Position numbers and translations under genes: made by a program
NCBI GenBank assembly: GCA_015143295.1
Contig: CM026566.1
Span: 10,589,072 to 10,653,071 of the forward strand
DNA from: Tetracentron sinense
Lineage: Eukaryota > Streptophyta > Magnoliopsida > Trochodendrales > Trochodendraceae
DNA: 64,000 bases
Direction of reading: 5' to 3'
The notes under the pieces: model-generated
Database searches by the model: none
What the model was told of the DNA's origin: nothing
What the model saw: only the letters and a program-made list of their open reading frames with translations
Shown here: positions 1-10,808 of the stretch, piece after piece
How positions within the stretch are numbered: the stretch's first letter is position 1
Layout of the letters: each line of letters begins with the position of its first letter

Positions 1-1783
1 AGCAACAGTTCCACTTCTTGAGTTATTCACTTGTCACAATTCTTTTGATCTAGATCTGGAAATTCCAGAACAAGATCTCTAGTTCCATCTCAGCCCAATC
101 CAGCAATCTTGCTAGAGCCCTCACCATCTCCTCCACCAGCAACTCTTCCCTTATTAGCTCGTCAAATCAGTCCCAGGCGCTGATCCTTCTCTCCTTAGAT
201 CAATTAACAAAGCAGCACCTCCGATCATTCTATCCACCATAACCGTATTCCATTTTAGCTTATCAGTAGACTCTATACCATTGATCCAGCCATGCACTTC
301 TGATTTCTCAAACCATCTTCCCAACAATCCGATCATCATCTCAGTGAAGATCCAATTTGATTCATTCCCAGTAATCTTCATCTCCGATCATCCACCGCAT
401 TCTCAAGAGGAACACCACCATTCCAATGCTCTATCTCTCCTTTTTTTTGTTTTTTTTTGTATCCATTGTTCTGTGGATTTTTCTTATTTTTTTCGAGAGA
501 TAGAGTAGTTCTCCTACTTGAGCAACCATTATCAACTCTCCCTAACAACCCTGCACAGGTATGCTGTTTCCCTCCTTTTCCTTTTTTTAAAATTCTTGTT
601 GCATGATAGTTGTTTAGTTTGGTTAAGTTTTAAGATCTCTTGTGGGCCAAACTTGCCCAAGGGAGCTAATGAGCTGAAGCCAATTGACCATTAATGGTCA
701 AGGGGCCTTGGCTCATTAGCTTTATTTTGGCACTTATTTTATTGATTTATTTATGGCACTAATTATTTCTCTTGTAATTACCCATGTGTGTATGTGTTAG
801 GATTAGGCTGTAGATTTTTTTTCATTTTTGCCTACATGGGGCACTTAGGTAGATTTTCTACCCTAAACAATTGGCCTACCCCGTTAGTTAGTCTTACAAA
901 AAAAATCAAAAAATATATAAATAAATCAAAATAAATTAAAAGCATTGGTCTATCCCCCTTGGGACCTAGAGCAAGGTCCATTTAAACCATATCCTTTTTG
1001 GTTTAAGGCCGTTTGTCCCGCCCCGCTCTTTGCATTTAAGTTAATTAAATCAGTTAGGCCTTATTTTCTTGTTTGCCTACCTAGGGCACCTAGGTTAGTT
1101 CTTGACTAGTTAAACTTGCCAAATTTAAAAAATACAAAAAAATCGAAAAATACAAAATAACAAAAACATTCAAAGAATCTAAAATGAAAAAAGAAGAAAT
1201 CTACCCTAATAAATGAACGCCCCCTAGAGCTCCCTTATGAGCACTTAGGCCCGTTACCATATCCCGGAGCGAGATTCATAAATCTCAATTCCGCTTCCCC
1301 CAACTCAAGCGCGAGTTGGAAGTGACCACACACTCCGAAACGAGTATAAAAACAACCACCACCCCGAACTACTATTAGGGTCTGATTTCGACTAACCAGA
1401 TAAATAGGCAACCCGAATTAGGGTTCAACCCCAACCTAGGATAGAAATTTTACACCCCATTTATGATTGATTGTGTTTGATTAGCAAAATTAATAATTGT
1501 TTAGGAAATTTTAAGTGATTTTAAATATTTGGCTTAGACCTAATGAGTAGGTAACCATCATTGGATGGGGGTCCTGGGGTGCCTAATCCCTTCCCAAGGA
1601 CTTAAATGGATCTCTTACCTAGACTACTTTGGACCGTAGACCCCTTATTACTATTATCTCAGGATCCTACTTCCCCTAAGTAGGTGGCGACTCTTAGAAT
1701 AAATTTAGCATTATTCCTCTACTCTCGGGCCTTACCTTGACTTATAGAGTTGAGAGGAAAGGCGGTAAATTTATATGCTTACA
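1..1783 (+). mobile_element. Tat/Ogre-like Ty3/gypsy LTR (family D), 3' part; start lies before the window
   Basis: The last 230 bases carry the signature shared by four copies in this window: GGGTGCCTAA(T/C)(A)CC, then GGATCCTA, then GGTGGCGACTCT, then an AAAGGCG(G)TAAATTT block, ending in ACA at 1783. The other copies end at 3910, 28095 and 31131. Two of those are complete LTRs that begin TGTAGGCACC or TGTAAGAACC and have target duplications, so this piece is read as the 3' part of the same LTR. From general knowledge the GTGCCTAACACC and GGTGGCGACTC motifs are typical of Tat/Ogre LTRs. The C-rich first 560 bases contain short open frames on both strands that resemble nothing I know and are not called as genes. 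Confidence 0.6.
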
Positions 1784-2199
1784 ACCTTAATCAGTAATAT
1801 TAAGTTGAGACCTAATATTAGGAATATAAATGTCATTTTTTTGTACATATATCGGATGAGATCATACTTCTACTCCACGTGTTTTATTTTCTTGTGACTT
1901 CAAGGTTCATTGCTATGAGCTACTACACCATTGCTATCACAATAAATAGATATCTATTAGTTTATATTAAGCAAGAGTTATCTGACGTGACATCCCTCAC
2001 AAGTGTTTATTTCTCATACTCTTCTATTAGCAAGCCATGGCATCTCTCCCTTCTATTCCCTCACTATTCTTTCTCGCTGCTGAAAGGATGCGACCCTCTC
2101 TCCTTAATTACCTCCTCCTAAATCATCATCAACGCTTCCCCTACCCCCAAATCTTATCCAATCGATGGAGCTATTTCGTATTCACCTTGAAATAACCAT
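1784..2199. other. AT-rich spacer, no gene seen
   Basis: No homology to the other repeats of the window was recognised and there is no convincing reading frame. An 80-codon open frame at 1879-2121 has no recognisable domain. Confidence 0.4.
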
Positions 2200-3625
2200 T
2201 TCTCAATGATTCATTTGTCCTAAAGGATAATTTTTATCAAGTACAAGACTCGAATCTTACCCAACTGGACATAACACACTGTTCCTCGGTACAAAATTAT
2301 CATCTTCAAGTCCACGAACCACATGTTCGATCTCTGCCAAAGCAGCTCCGGTTCCTCACTGGTCAACACTTCTCAAAGTTTCCAACCACGATCTCCAAAA
2401 ATCGATCTCCGTCCTCGACGGCTTTGGCTCACGCCAACCAATGCTCACAAAAAGCAAACACCAGATTTTGAAGGTTTAACAAACCTCTAGAGGGATCTCG
2501 AAGGTGAAGATCAATCAATGCAAGTATCAAGTTTATGGAGTTAAACTTGCATTACTAGAGTTTGAGAGAGAACAATGGGTATCCACCAAAAGGGGATTGG
2601 GAATAGGGCTGTCAAAAATGCCCATGTAGAAGGGTACTTGGCCCTGCCCTGCCCTTCAAAGCCCTCTGAAGCCCTGCCCTTCCCAGCCCTTGGTCCGGGC
2701 AGGGTTCAAAATTTGGAAGCCCTGCTTCTATAGGGCTGGGTCAGGGCTCACCACGACCCTGCCCTTTAAAGCCCTGCCCTTCTCCTTAGTTGCTACACTG
2801 TAGCTAAGGTCTATAAACCATAAAAGTATATTATATATATATATATATATTATTGATGAAATTACTCATTTCACCCTTTTAAACGGTTTAATAGTAGGGT
2901 TAAATGAGTAATTTCACATGACCATCCCTAGAGGCCTTGACACTCGTTACGAACCCTAACCCTAATCTCGTATGCGAAATCGCCTCCTCCTGCTTAGAGG
3001 ATTTTGATATATAAATGTTGTTCTATATAGTTTTACTTTGTTTTATTCTATCATGTATGTTTTTCACTGACAACGAAAAAAAATTTAACTTTGTCATTGT
3101 TCTTTTTGTTGCAATGTCAGTCCCAAGCTTGGATAAAAGAGGAGGGTATCCATTTCCATGTCAGGTTGACAATCAATGTAGTAAAAAATCTTGTCATCTG
3201 AAATCACAAAAAAAATCCCGCTCTTTCTTCCGGCCCTTTGGCCCTGCCCTGGCCCTTGAGGGCAAGGCTAGGGCCCAATCAATCCCGGCCCTTGAAGGGC
3301 TAGGGCTGGGCTAGGGCCTACTCTTATAGGGAAGGGTGGGGCTAGGGTTGAACCTAGCCCTACCCTGGCCCTGCCCTTTGACAACCCTAATTGGGAAACC
3401 CTAGATTACTCAAAGAAGTCTCTACTCTCTCTCATCAAAACCTTAGAACGAGATAAGAGATCATTACTTAAATAGTCATTGCCAAAAGAAGTTCGGAATC
3501 AAATATAGTTGGAAAAATACGCAGTCCATTCGAACGGCCTGAAGAATGGTTTGCAAACGGTTGCGAACGGTGTGTTAGGGAGGCTACTAGAATTTGAATT
3601 CTAATGCACTGTTCGAACGGCCTTA
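2200..3625 (-). mobile_element. SIRE-type copia LTR remnant, minus strand, split by a hAT-like element
   Basis: The reverse complement of 2220-2460 matches the U5 half of the better preserved SIRE LTR at 46899-48060. Both contain a CCGAGGAAC(A/G)GTGTGT block followed by TTGGGTAAGATTCGAGTC, and upstream the GAGCCAAAGCCGTC and GGAGATCGTGGTTG blocks. On the far side of the insertion at 2604-3389 it continues with a TATTTAAG TATA-like box (minus strand, near 3470). Upstream of that box are two TTCGAA palindromes at 3529-3534 and 3612-3617. Outer ends are not sharp and no target duplication was found. Confidence 0.65.
2604..3389. mobile_element. hAT-like non-autonomous DNA element, 786 bp
   Basis: Terminal inverted repeats read TAGGGCTGTCAAA at the left and TTTGACAACCCTA at the right (one mismatch in 13). 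A perfect 8-bp target duplication ATTGGGAA lies at 2596-2603 and 3390-3397. Subterminal regions are packed with GCCCTGCCC and AGGGCTGGG motifs, as in the common plant hAT miniature elements beginning TAGGG(G/C)TGTCAA. The centre is AT-rich with a (TA)n run near 2829-2851. No transposase is encoded. It interrupts the minus-strand SIRE LTR remnant. Confidence 0.85.
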
Positions 3626-3639
3626 AGCAGCATTTCTAA

Positions 3640-3910
3640 TTTCTTTTGATGATTTCAATTATTTGGCTTAGCTTAGGGGAGTAGGTTACCATCTTAGGAT
3701 AGGGGGTCTCGGGTACCTAACACCTTCCTCGGGACAACAGAATCGCTTAACTAAAATTTTTAAGCATACCATAGGCCGGCCTTATCTATTTCAAACCCAG
3801 GTTCCTATTTCACCATAATTAAATAGGTGGTGACTCTTAAGTAGGCATTTAGCGTCATTCCTATGTAGGGCTCAGCCCAAAAGGAAAGGCAATAAATTCC
3901 AGTGCTCACA
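3640..3910 (+). mobile_element. Family D (Tat/Ogre-like) LTR, 3' end fragment
   Basis: Carries the D-family 3' signature: GGCTTAGCTTAGGGGAGTAG, a GGGTACCTAACACCTTCC block, GGTGGTGACTCTTAAG, then AAAGGCAATAAATTCC, ending in CACA at 3910. The 5' part is missing; the sequence to the left belongs to the SIRE remnant. No target duplication is visible. Confidence 0.6.
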
Positions 3911-4431
3911 CTATCATCATCGTCATATTAAGTGTATAGATAACATGGCAACCCTAGAGTGAGACCTCGTCCTTAAACAAGTTGATTTGTAATGACAGCA
4001 TCAATATCATCAATATCATCAATATCTCAGCAATATACTCATAGGCTTCAACTACAACATCCATAGTCACTGAAATTTCCTTGATGAACTTCAAATAATA
4101 TCTCCCTTTTATTGGGTAAAGAACCTAAGACGACTGAAATTTGGTGCCAAGCAAAAAAAAAATTGTTCAACTTAAAAAGTTGATCAAATTCCATATTGTT
4201 CTACAATCTAGCTTTAACAGCTTAAGTACCCCAACCACAATCTTGATTAAATGGAATATTGTTTACAGAATAAGAAGCCAAGTTCAACAAAAATAACAAA
4301 TCACCACACACTTAAAATAGTATGTCATTACTACTTATAACCATACATAAGCATTGCACAGATTAAGTATATGATCAGATGTTACAAATAATGATTTCTA
4401 GGAAAGATCGTGACATAACTTGTGCTAGGGG

Positions 4432-4632
4432 AGACTAACACCCTGTCAAACAACATAAATATTCATTCCTGTTGTTAAACATAGATAGGATTTAGTTATT
4501 ACATTAAAGAGAGTATCTAAGACAAAAACATACTTGCATTACAGACTAACACCTTGTCAAAAAAAAGAATATTTATTCCCATCTTAAACATAGAAACGAT
4601 ATAGTTATCACATTAAAGAGAGTTTCTAAGAA
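4432..4632. repeat. Direct tandem duplication, period 112 bp
   Basis: The block beginning GACTAACACC(C/T)TGTCAA at 4432 recurs at 4544. It carries the same following landmarks, including TTAAACATAGA and ATTAAAGAGAGT. The second copy has a shorter A-run and several substitutions. Bases 3911-4431 and 4633-4908 show nothing else recognisable. Confidence 0.7.
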
Positions 4633-4908
4633 AAAACTTATATTTCAAAAATATGTTTATATAATTGGATGATTTTTCCGCCAAAAGGATACAACCATGC
4701 CACCGAAATACGAATAGACTTCAGGCCAACTATTTAGTTAGTGTTTTAAAAAGCATATATGAAGCGTGCCTGTAAAGGTCTGGCTTGACAACTGATGTCA
4801 ACCAAGAACCATTGCTGTAAATGTTAGGGGTAGACTAAATATCAGACACAACCGACCTTAAAATTTTCATATTAATTATGATAAGACTAAAAATAATTTA
4901 CTTTTCTT

Positions 4909-5010
4909 TCGGTAAAGGAGGGTGTCCCAACCTGACAAGGAAGGACTAGTCCCTTTGGATGCACACAATCACCCGCAAACCATGTGCATCAGGTAAGCCC
5001 GAGAAGAGAT
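4909..5010 (+). repeat. Unclassified short dispersed repeat, copy 1
   Basis: Contains AAGGAAGGACTAGTCCC followed by GGATGCACACAATCACCCGC. The same string, with substitutions, appears at 6461-6545 in the same orientation. A third partial match, GGACTAGTCCCTCAG, lies near 6366. The copies are not tandem, so this is a dispersed element; no tail or target duplication was identified and I cannot classify it. Confidence 0.4.
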
Positions 5011-5406
5011 GAACTCACCTTGGGGATATTTCCCAAGACTCGAAACAACTGAGCTAAAAATAATTTACTGAATGGAGGAAAATCTACATTATATGTTTAA
5101 CTTGAAAAACAATTTTGTAAATGACTCAAAAAAAGTCCCCGAAAAATTCTCGCAAGCCAATACTGTAAGAATGTAAATTGTACCTTCAATGAGGACGACA
5201 AACTAAAACTCTTGGAAATTCCAACAAGTAGAGATAAGGAAGAAAGAATTTTCAACTTCAATAAGGTGAGATCAATAGATCTCATGATAAAAAGAAAAGG
5301 CACAAAGCTTAGAGAGATGCAAAAAGCTATAGTTACACGAACCGAAGTCTTGTTGTTCAAAATTGGTGCCCTATCTTACAAGTTACAGCCACATCAAGAT
5401 CTTATA

Positions 5407-5723
5407 GGCTCCGTTCTTTTGGTGGAACTTTTAAAGTCTAGAACTTTCTTTATTTCATTCCTAATTTTACTTAATGTCTAGAACTATATTATTTCATAGA
5501 GTGCAAAAGTTCAACAAATATGAAACTTTCAAGTTCCACAAAAAAATTTGGATTTTTTAAGTTCCATACATGTGGAACTTCTAATTAAATTGATACTCAA
5601 TAAATCCAAGATGCCATCGACTAAAAGGATGAGAAACCCTCTCCCCTCTTCCTAGACTGTTGCCTCTTGTTACAAAACATTAATGTTCCGGACTTTTAGA
5701 AGTTCCACCGAAAGAACGGAGCC
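5407..5723. mobile_element. MITE, 317 bp, with long terminal inverted repeats
   Basis: The left end starts GGCTCCGTTCTTTTGGTGGA and the right end is its inverse with one change in those 20 bases; similarity continues for about 29 bases. The element is flanked by ATA on both sides (5404-5406 and 5724-5726), a possible 3-bp target duplication. Non-coding. The superfamily is uncertain: a 3-bp duplication would fit PIF/Harbinger, but the usual TWA is not seen. Confidence 0.75.
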
Positions 5724-5829
5724 ATAAAGACTTATCTTACTTTTCTAAAGATTCTTAAAGAATCCTAACATTGTACCCTATACATAAAAAGACCTCAGGT
5801 AAAAGTGTACCCTATACACCTGAATGAAT

Positions 5830-6312
5830 TAGGTTTGGGTGTTTTGGAGGGAATGAATTCTAGGCGGTTCCTTTTTGAGCTTCAAGTAGAACTGTCGGAT
5901 GGGTGCTAGGAAAAATTGCAGAGTTTGGGAAATTTTTGGGCCTGTCTTATGAGGGTCACGAAGCAGAGGTTTTAGCTTTGTTCCAAAGTCTGGAGAGTAG
6001 TAGTAGGGCATTATCGATGCCTGCTCCGGGGAAGAACAGGAAGGTAGCGAAGGAGTTAAAGAAGCTAAAATCTAGTGTCAATTACGAGGGTCGTCTAATG
6101 GGCTCCGGGTCGAGCAGGCCCAGGAGAGGCAGGGGGAGACTAAAGGTAACTTAATGGTGAGGTCCGTTATGTCTTGGAATATCAATGGTTTGAGGCATGC
6201 AAATAAGAGTCTAGCTATCAAAGATTTGGTTAGAGTTAAGCGTCCTGCGATTTTGTGTATTCAAGAAACTAAGGTAGATCGGATGGTCGATGGTTTAGTC
6301 ATGGATCTTTAG
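5830..6312 (+). pseudogene. L1-type LINE fragment: end of leader/ORF1 and start of ORF2 endonuclease
   Basis: A frame at 5903-6154 ends in KELKKLKSSVNYEG followed by an arginine/glycine-rich stretch, as in the linker ahead of plant LINE ORF2. Starting at about 6158 a second frame reads MSWNINGLRHANKS, then DLVR and CIQETK. These are the N-terminal motifs of the LINE apurinic-like endonuclease, including the metal-binding E of QET. The frame stops near 6310 and no downstream LINE sequence follows, so this is a 3'-truncated relic. It is unrelated in position to the LINEs at 8.6-12.9 kb and 36.6-40.3 kb. Confidence 0.7.
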
Positions 6313-6460
6313 GGTAGGCCCTGCTCGGATTGGATAGCCTTACCAGCAATTGGGACCTCGGTAAGGACTAGTCCCTCAGATTGGATAGTCAGAATATGGC
6401 TATGACATGGATATGTAAAATTACTGAAATAAATATGATATTATGACAACCTTTTTTGGG

Positions 6461-6545
6461 TAACGAAGGATGGCCCAACTTTGACGAGGAAGGACTAGTC
6501 CCATTAGATGCAAGCAATCACCTGCAAGGAAGGGCAACCTGGATA
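6461..6545 (+). repeat. Unclassified short dispersed repeat, copy 2
   Basis: Matches 4909-5010 through GAGGAAGGACTAGTCCC and GATGCAAGCAATCACCTGC. See that entry. Confidence 0.4.
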
Positions 6546-6708
6546 CTTCTTGTGTCTATTTAGGGTATACATTTTTTTATGCAATTATTATTAAATTTAC
6601 GTAATTGAAAGTTAAGTTATAAAATTGATGACATCATTTTGAAACCAATATAAATAGAAGTTTACAATTGCATGCATATGAAGTTCTTTCAATTTTATAT
6701 GCTTACCT

Positions 6709-6815
6709 GGGAATAGAAACTCTATTCCCAAGAGCCTGCTTGGCATCACTCCCAAGAGCAATTCTCTATTCCCAAGGAATAGAGAATTGCTCTTGGGAGT
6801 GATGCCAAACGGGCC
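6709..6815. mobile_element. Fold-back MITE with a near-perfect hairpin
   Basis: Arms at 6740-6772 and 6776-6808 are perfect 33-bp inverted repeats separated by a 3-base loop (CAA). Immediately to the left is a second perfect hairpin, GGGAATAGA-AAC-TCTATTCCC at 6709-6729. Outside the arms the inversion continues imperfectly: GAGCCTGC against a right end reading ACGGGCCCT. GGGCCCGTTTGGCA is a common terminal sequence of plant miniature DNA elements (established knowledge). No target duplication was fixed. Confidence 0.8.
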
Positions 6816-7516
6816 CTAAGTTTCGTTTAGTAAAAACAATTTTGTTGATTACTATAATAAACGAGTTTCCTTCTACAAAGAAATGAGTTTCTAGAGGAAA
6901 ACGAGTTTCTTTCATATATTGAAGCACCTATCTGGAAATATTTCAAAAATGTTCACGAAAAAGTTTTGTACCAATCCTCAGTACAAGAATGCATAGGGAC
7001 TGGTACAGAGGGGTAAACTAGGTTTCTTGGTAATTTTGGTTTAAACATTAATTCTTCTATGGGAAAACACAGACTCTGAACAGAATTTTAAGAAAAAAAG
7101 TGCAAAAATTATAAATATCATAAAATATTTAGTAAAATTCCTCAATTACCATCTGAATATTTTATGCACCTACTTATTGCAAATGGTTGGCAAAAAAAAT
7201 GCTACACGCATTATACGGCATTTAAAGAGCAATTGACTCAAAGAATGGCTCGTTTACCTATTTCTAGTAGTTATTAGTTATTACTCAATTTTCAAGAGTT
7301 CTTTGCTGCCCAAAGATTTGGGACTTATGGATGATTTGAATTCCAAGCAGCTACTTCTAAATTCATTGGAAAATGAGCATTTTATATAAGATTTACCCAT
7401 GAAGGTGAGCTTAGATAGCCTCATTGACTGAACCAAGCACTAATCCCACTAATGCTTTAAACTTTTTCTTGTTTCTTTAAAAGTTCCCACTATCTTGTGG
7501 TGACTTATTCTCCTAA
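6816..7516. other. No gene or repeat recognised
   Basis: AT-rich sequence without a convincing reading frame or internal repeat. Confidence 0.4.
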
Positions 7517-7724
7517 GGCTGTGTTTGTTTACATGGAAAATGGGATGGAAATAACTTCCCTCCATTTTGAGGGGAAAAATTTTCCTTATATGTGATGGAA
7601 AACATTTACGTTAGGAAAAACCTTTTTAGAAAAAATTTGTTTCCTAAGACGCAAAACACAAGAAAATAAACTTTTCCTCCGGAAATCATTTCCATGGTCT
7701 GTTTTCCTTACAAACAAGCAGAGC
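7517..7724. mobile_element. MITE-like element, about 208 bp
   Basis: The left end GGCTGTGTTTGTTTACATGG and the right end, inverted, GCTCTGCTTGTTTGTAAGG agree at most positions over about 23 bases. The interior is AT-rich with many GGAAAA/TTTTCC tracts. Ends starting GGCTGTGTTTGTTT are common in plant hAT/Mutator-type MITEs. No target duplication was found. Confidence 0.55.
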
Positions 7725-7740
7725 AGAGAAATAGTTAACG

Positions 7741-7854
7741 TACCCATGAAACCCATTTAGAAACCTAAGGCTGGACCACATTGGTCCAGCCCTCCCCTCT
7801 TAAATACTCACCAATGAGGTCCAGCCTTAGGTTTCTAATTGGGATTCATGGGTA
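7741..7854. mobile_element. Fold-back element with 37-bp arms
   Basis: Arms at 7741-7777 and 7818-7854 are inverted repeats with two mismatches in 37, around a 40-base loop. The outer ends begin TACCCATGAA and end TTCATGGGTA. A nested perfect hairpin GGCTGGACCA-CAT-TGGTCCAGCC lies inside the left part. A flanking TA on each side could be a mariner-type TA duplication, but this is not decisive. Confidence 0.75.
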
Positions 7855-7879
7855 TGCCTATCACTGCTCTTCTCCTAAA

Positions 7880-8470
7880 GGCATCGCTAAGGTAGTTCCT
7901 TGCTCAAAATATGAATCTGTCATAACTTAAACTCTTTAGTTCAATCCACTTGAAAATATTTTTCTGCTCTACAAGCTTGCGGTACTACTCTCCAACAGCC
8001 AAACATAGAGAATGATATGCCTGATCATAATCTAGTTCCTCCCACATAACTCAAAGGCAGGTAAAGTAATTAGCCAAGGGTTTGTCGTCATCCTACCTGA
8101 GGTGAGAAATCTCCTAACGCATCTAATAAATCTGGCAATATTACGTGCCTAGGTATAAGTCTAGGTTGTTGCATCCGATATTTACTTAGCTTTATAGAGG
8201 AAAAGAAATCCTCTGAAGATATGGTGCTACATTGAATGTAGAAACCAAGACATAATTCTTAGGCTTTCTTATTCGCACTTATCAAATGAGTCATCGAAAC
8301 AACTAGGTTCTACAACCTTCCAATAATGTATCTGAGCTTACCCCAACTTCCAATAAACATCCTTGCAAACAGAGACCACTTTAAGTAGTTTGTTTCTACC
8401 ATCCAACTTCATAGTTGTAATCTATAAATTAGGATTTTCTGAAGATGTGGAATCTGTATGCCTCTTATAC
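7880..8470 (-). pseudogene. Copia gag remnant, minus strand
   Basis: The minus-strand translation, read across several stops and frame changes, shows the order of a copia Gag capsid region. First comes ITTMKLDGRN (the LxGxNY-like entry motif), then a SWFLHSM-like stretch, HIFRGFLFLYKAK with a following ISDATT (the FLF...AKEIWD-type block), an arginine-rich helix, NYFT, MWEELDYDQAYH, and finally FSSGLN. Many stops and shifts make it non-functional. No LTR, protease or RT was seen next to it. Confidence 0.55.
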
Positions 8471-8599
8471 CTTATAAGCTTCCCTTCATACCACTATTTT
8501 TGACAATTTGTCACTTCCATAACGAAAAAGTACTAATTCAAGCAAGCTTAATGTTATTGATCACCCAAACAACACCCAGAAGGAATGAAACAAGGTTGT

Positions 8600-9560
8600 A
8601 TTACACAAACTAGCTTAGACACAATGACCTGGATATAGCGGTTGAGGGCTTGGATTCCCTATGAATCATCTTCAGTTGCGCTTTGACCGCAAATGATACA
8701 CCACCCCCACAAAAAATGCACCTGAATATGGCATGTTGAGGCTTCTTACCCCTTGTCTTAGCTGCAAACCAACCTACTGCGTTATCCAGGCTTTTGAACC
8801 ACCTTGCTTGCACCAACATGAGTGGCTACATGGAGTTCCAGATACTTATGGACAGTGGGCATCTAATGAACAAGTGGCCATGGTTTTTTATGGGAAAATT
8901 GCATAGGAGAAACGAATGTAGAACTCAGAAACAATGAAGGCCTAGATAACAGCCCCCAACGGATTAGCTTGCCTTGAGTGATCAATGCCTTCCTAATGGC
9001 CAACCACGCGACAAAAGCCTGTTTCAGAATCTAAAAACTAGACCAAACAAGATTGGACCATCGCACCTTTGGCGAGTGTCTTCTAATGGCTTCTCAAGCT
9101 GAACAGGTGGTGAACATACCCCTCGGGTTGGGCTTCCAGACAATGATGTCATCCATGCCACCCTTTAACATCTTGAGTTGAGGTATACTATCCCACACAT
9201 CAAATAAATCCAGGTTCACTGACAATCTGATGCGCCAATCCCCATTGCTTCGAAGCTTTGCCACCCAGTCCATCCAACTAAGCCCATCTACAGGCAGCCT
9301 CAATCTCCAATGCTAGTTTAACAAAACACCATCCTACAGAAAATGGCCAAGCCAAATATATGTTTGGTTTCCTCTACCAATGACATGCAATACAAGCTCC
9401 TCTGCATCAGCCCTAACCTTGAGAAGGCTGCGAATGCTCTAGGAAATCGAGAATGGGATTTACAAGGTCTATCAAGTCATTCCTCAAGTATCTCTTATTG
9501 AACCACCTAAACCAAATAGATTCTTCATGGAATGCTAACTCCCACACCCTCTTCAGCAGA
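8600..9560 (-). pseudogene. LINE ORF2 C-terminal region (zf-RVT part), minus strand
   Basis: On the minus strand the block ESIWFRWFNKRYLRND is followed by DDIIVWKPNPRGMFTTCSA at 9094-9303, which matches the xDxxxWxPxxxGxFTxxSA signature of the LINE zf-RVT region. Then comes QAFVAWLAIRKALITQGKLI, the usual helix before the cysteine cluster. Several stops separate the blocks. It is the 3' part of the same decayed LINE as 9840-10808 and 12246-12890. Confidence 0.65.
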
Positions 9561-9839
9561 ATACACTTGTTCTAATCACTTATTCTTCATAGCCCAGTAC
9601 CACCTTCATCTTTATGAACACAAAAAACCTGGGACCAAGCCACCATGTGGGGCAGCTGACAAATATTTTAGCCAGCCCGTAAGAATCAGGCCAGTGCTTG
9701 TTCAATGGATTTGACAACAGCCATAAGAATGGCGAACACTCCACACCAGTAGGGGTGAAAGTTAGCTAAGACATGCTTAATAAGGGCAAGCCGACCAGCA
9801 TAAGATAGCACTCAATTCTTCCAAGACACAATTCATAGT

Positions 9840-10808
9840 TTAATCTATCCAAGAGGTTGCTGTAATCCTGAGTAAACAATCTAGTTGAGGTGGGCAAAAG
9901 TAGGTAATTGGAAGGCTGTCATGTTTGATGCCCAAAATCTGCTCAATCCGGCTAGCTCTTCTATTGCTAACCGCCTTGAGGAAGAGTCTGGACTTGGAAG
10001 CAATCATCTGGAGCCCAAATACTTTGAACTCCTTCAGGATAGTGCTTTTAAACCTAAACGATCGGTAGTCACCTACGGAGAAAACAATGATGGTGTCAGC
10101 AAAGCAAGGGTGCGTTACAAGGGGGTCCTCAAAATGCGGGTAGGGAGTGAGAGCACCAATTTCAACAACCCAATCCAGCTTCCTGGAGAGGATTTGCCTA
10201 ACAAGCAAAAACATGTAGGGGGATAGTGGTTTCCCTTTGTTGCAGCCCCCTCCCTCCCTCAAAACAGTCAGTCTAATTACCATTGAATACCACTGAGTAA
10301 TTTGCACAAGTTATGCACGCCATAATCCAAATAATAAATTTAATTGAGAACCCATTTTTTCTAAGACGTGCTGAAGAATGTCCATCCTTGTCGTATACTT
10401 CCTTATATCAATCTTCACAGCCACTCTTTGCTTCCCTATTTTGAGTTAGTATCCATGGGGCAACTCAAAGGCCAAGAAAATATTGTCAGTAATCTTCCAT
10501 CCCTTGATGAAGGCAGACTAGATGGGGCCAACCAACTTCAGAAACACTTTTTGGATTATGAGAACAAAGTAACTTGGTAATGAATGTGTAGCACATTGCA
10601 CACTAAAATTGGCCAAAGTAGTCATAAGAATTAGGCCTAGCAACCTTTGGAAGGAGGGTTATACAAGTTGAGTTCATCAAGCAGTGAAGATCTGAATAGC
10701 CAGAATCTCATCCCCACCAATAACCGGCCAGCACCTTTGAAAAAATATGGTTGTGAAGCCGTCCAGACCATGGGCCTTATTGCCAGCTGATCCAAAGACC
10801 ACGTGCAT
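9840..10808 (-). pseudogene. LINE ORF2 reverse transcriptase remnant, minus strand
   Basis: Read from high to low coordinate the minus strand gives FGSAGNKAHGLDGFTTIFF (10808-10700, the NNKAPGPDGF motif). Next are SAFIKGWKITDN and VAVKIDIRK (the LDLxKAYDxxxW block), then GKPLSPYMFLLV and THPCFADTIIVFSVGD at 9840-10307. The catalytic FADD is read here as FADT, so the second catalytic aspartate is lost. An upstream piece ending PFSDEDIR sits at 11813-11911 beyond an inserted element, and the codons resume in frame across that insertion. Multiple stops; non-functional. Confidence 0.75.

Noticed and set aside
154..381. 75-codon minus-strand open frame
   Set aside because: No recognisable domain; it lies in the C-rich first part of a D-type LTR, and the opposite strand is equally open.
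9885..10226. 113-codon plus-strand frame
   Set aside because: Antisense shadow of the minus-strand LINE reverse transcriptase.
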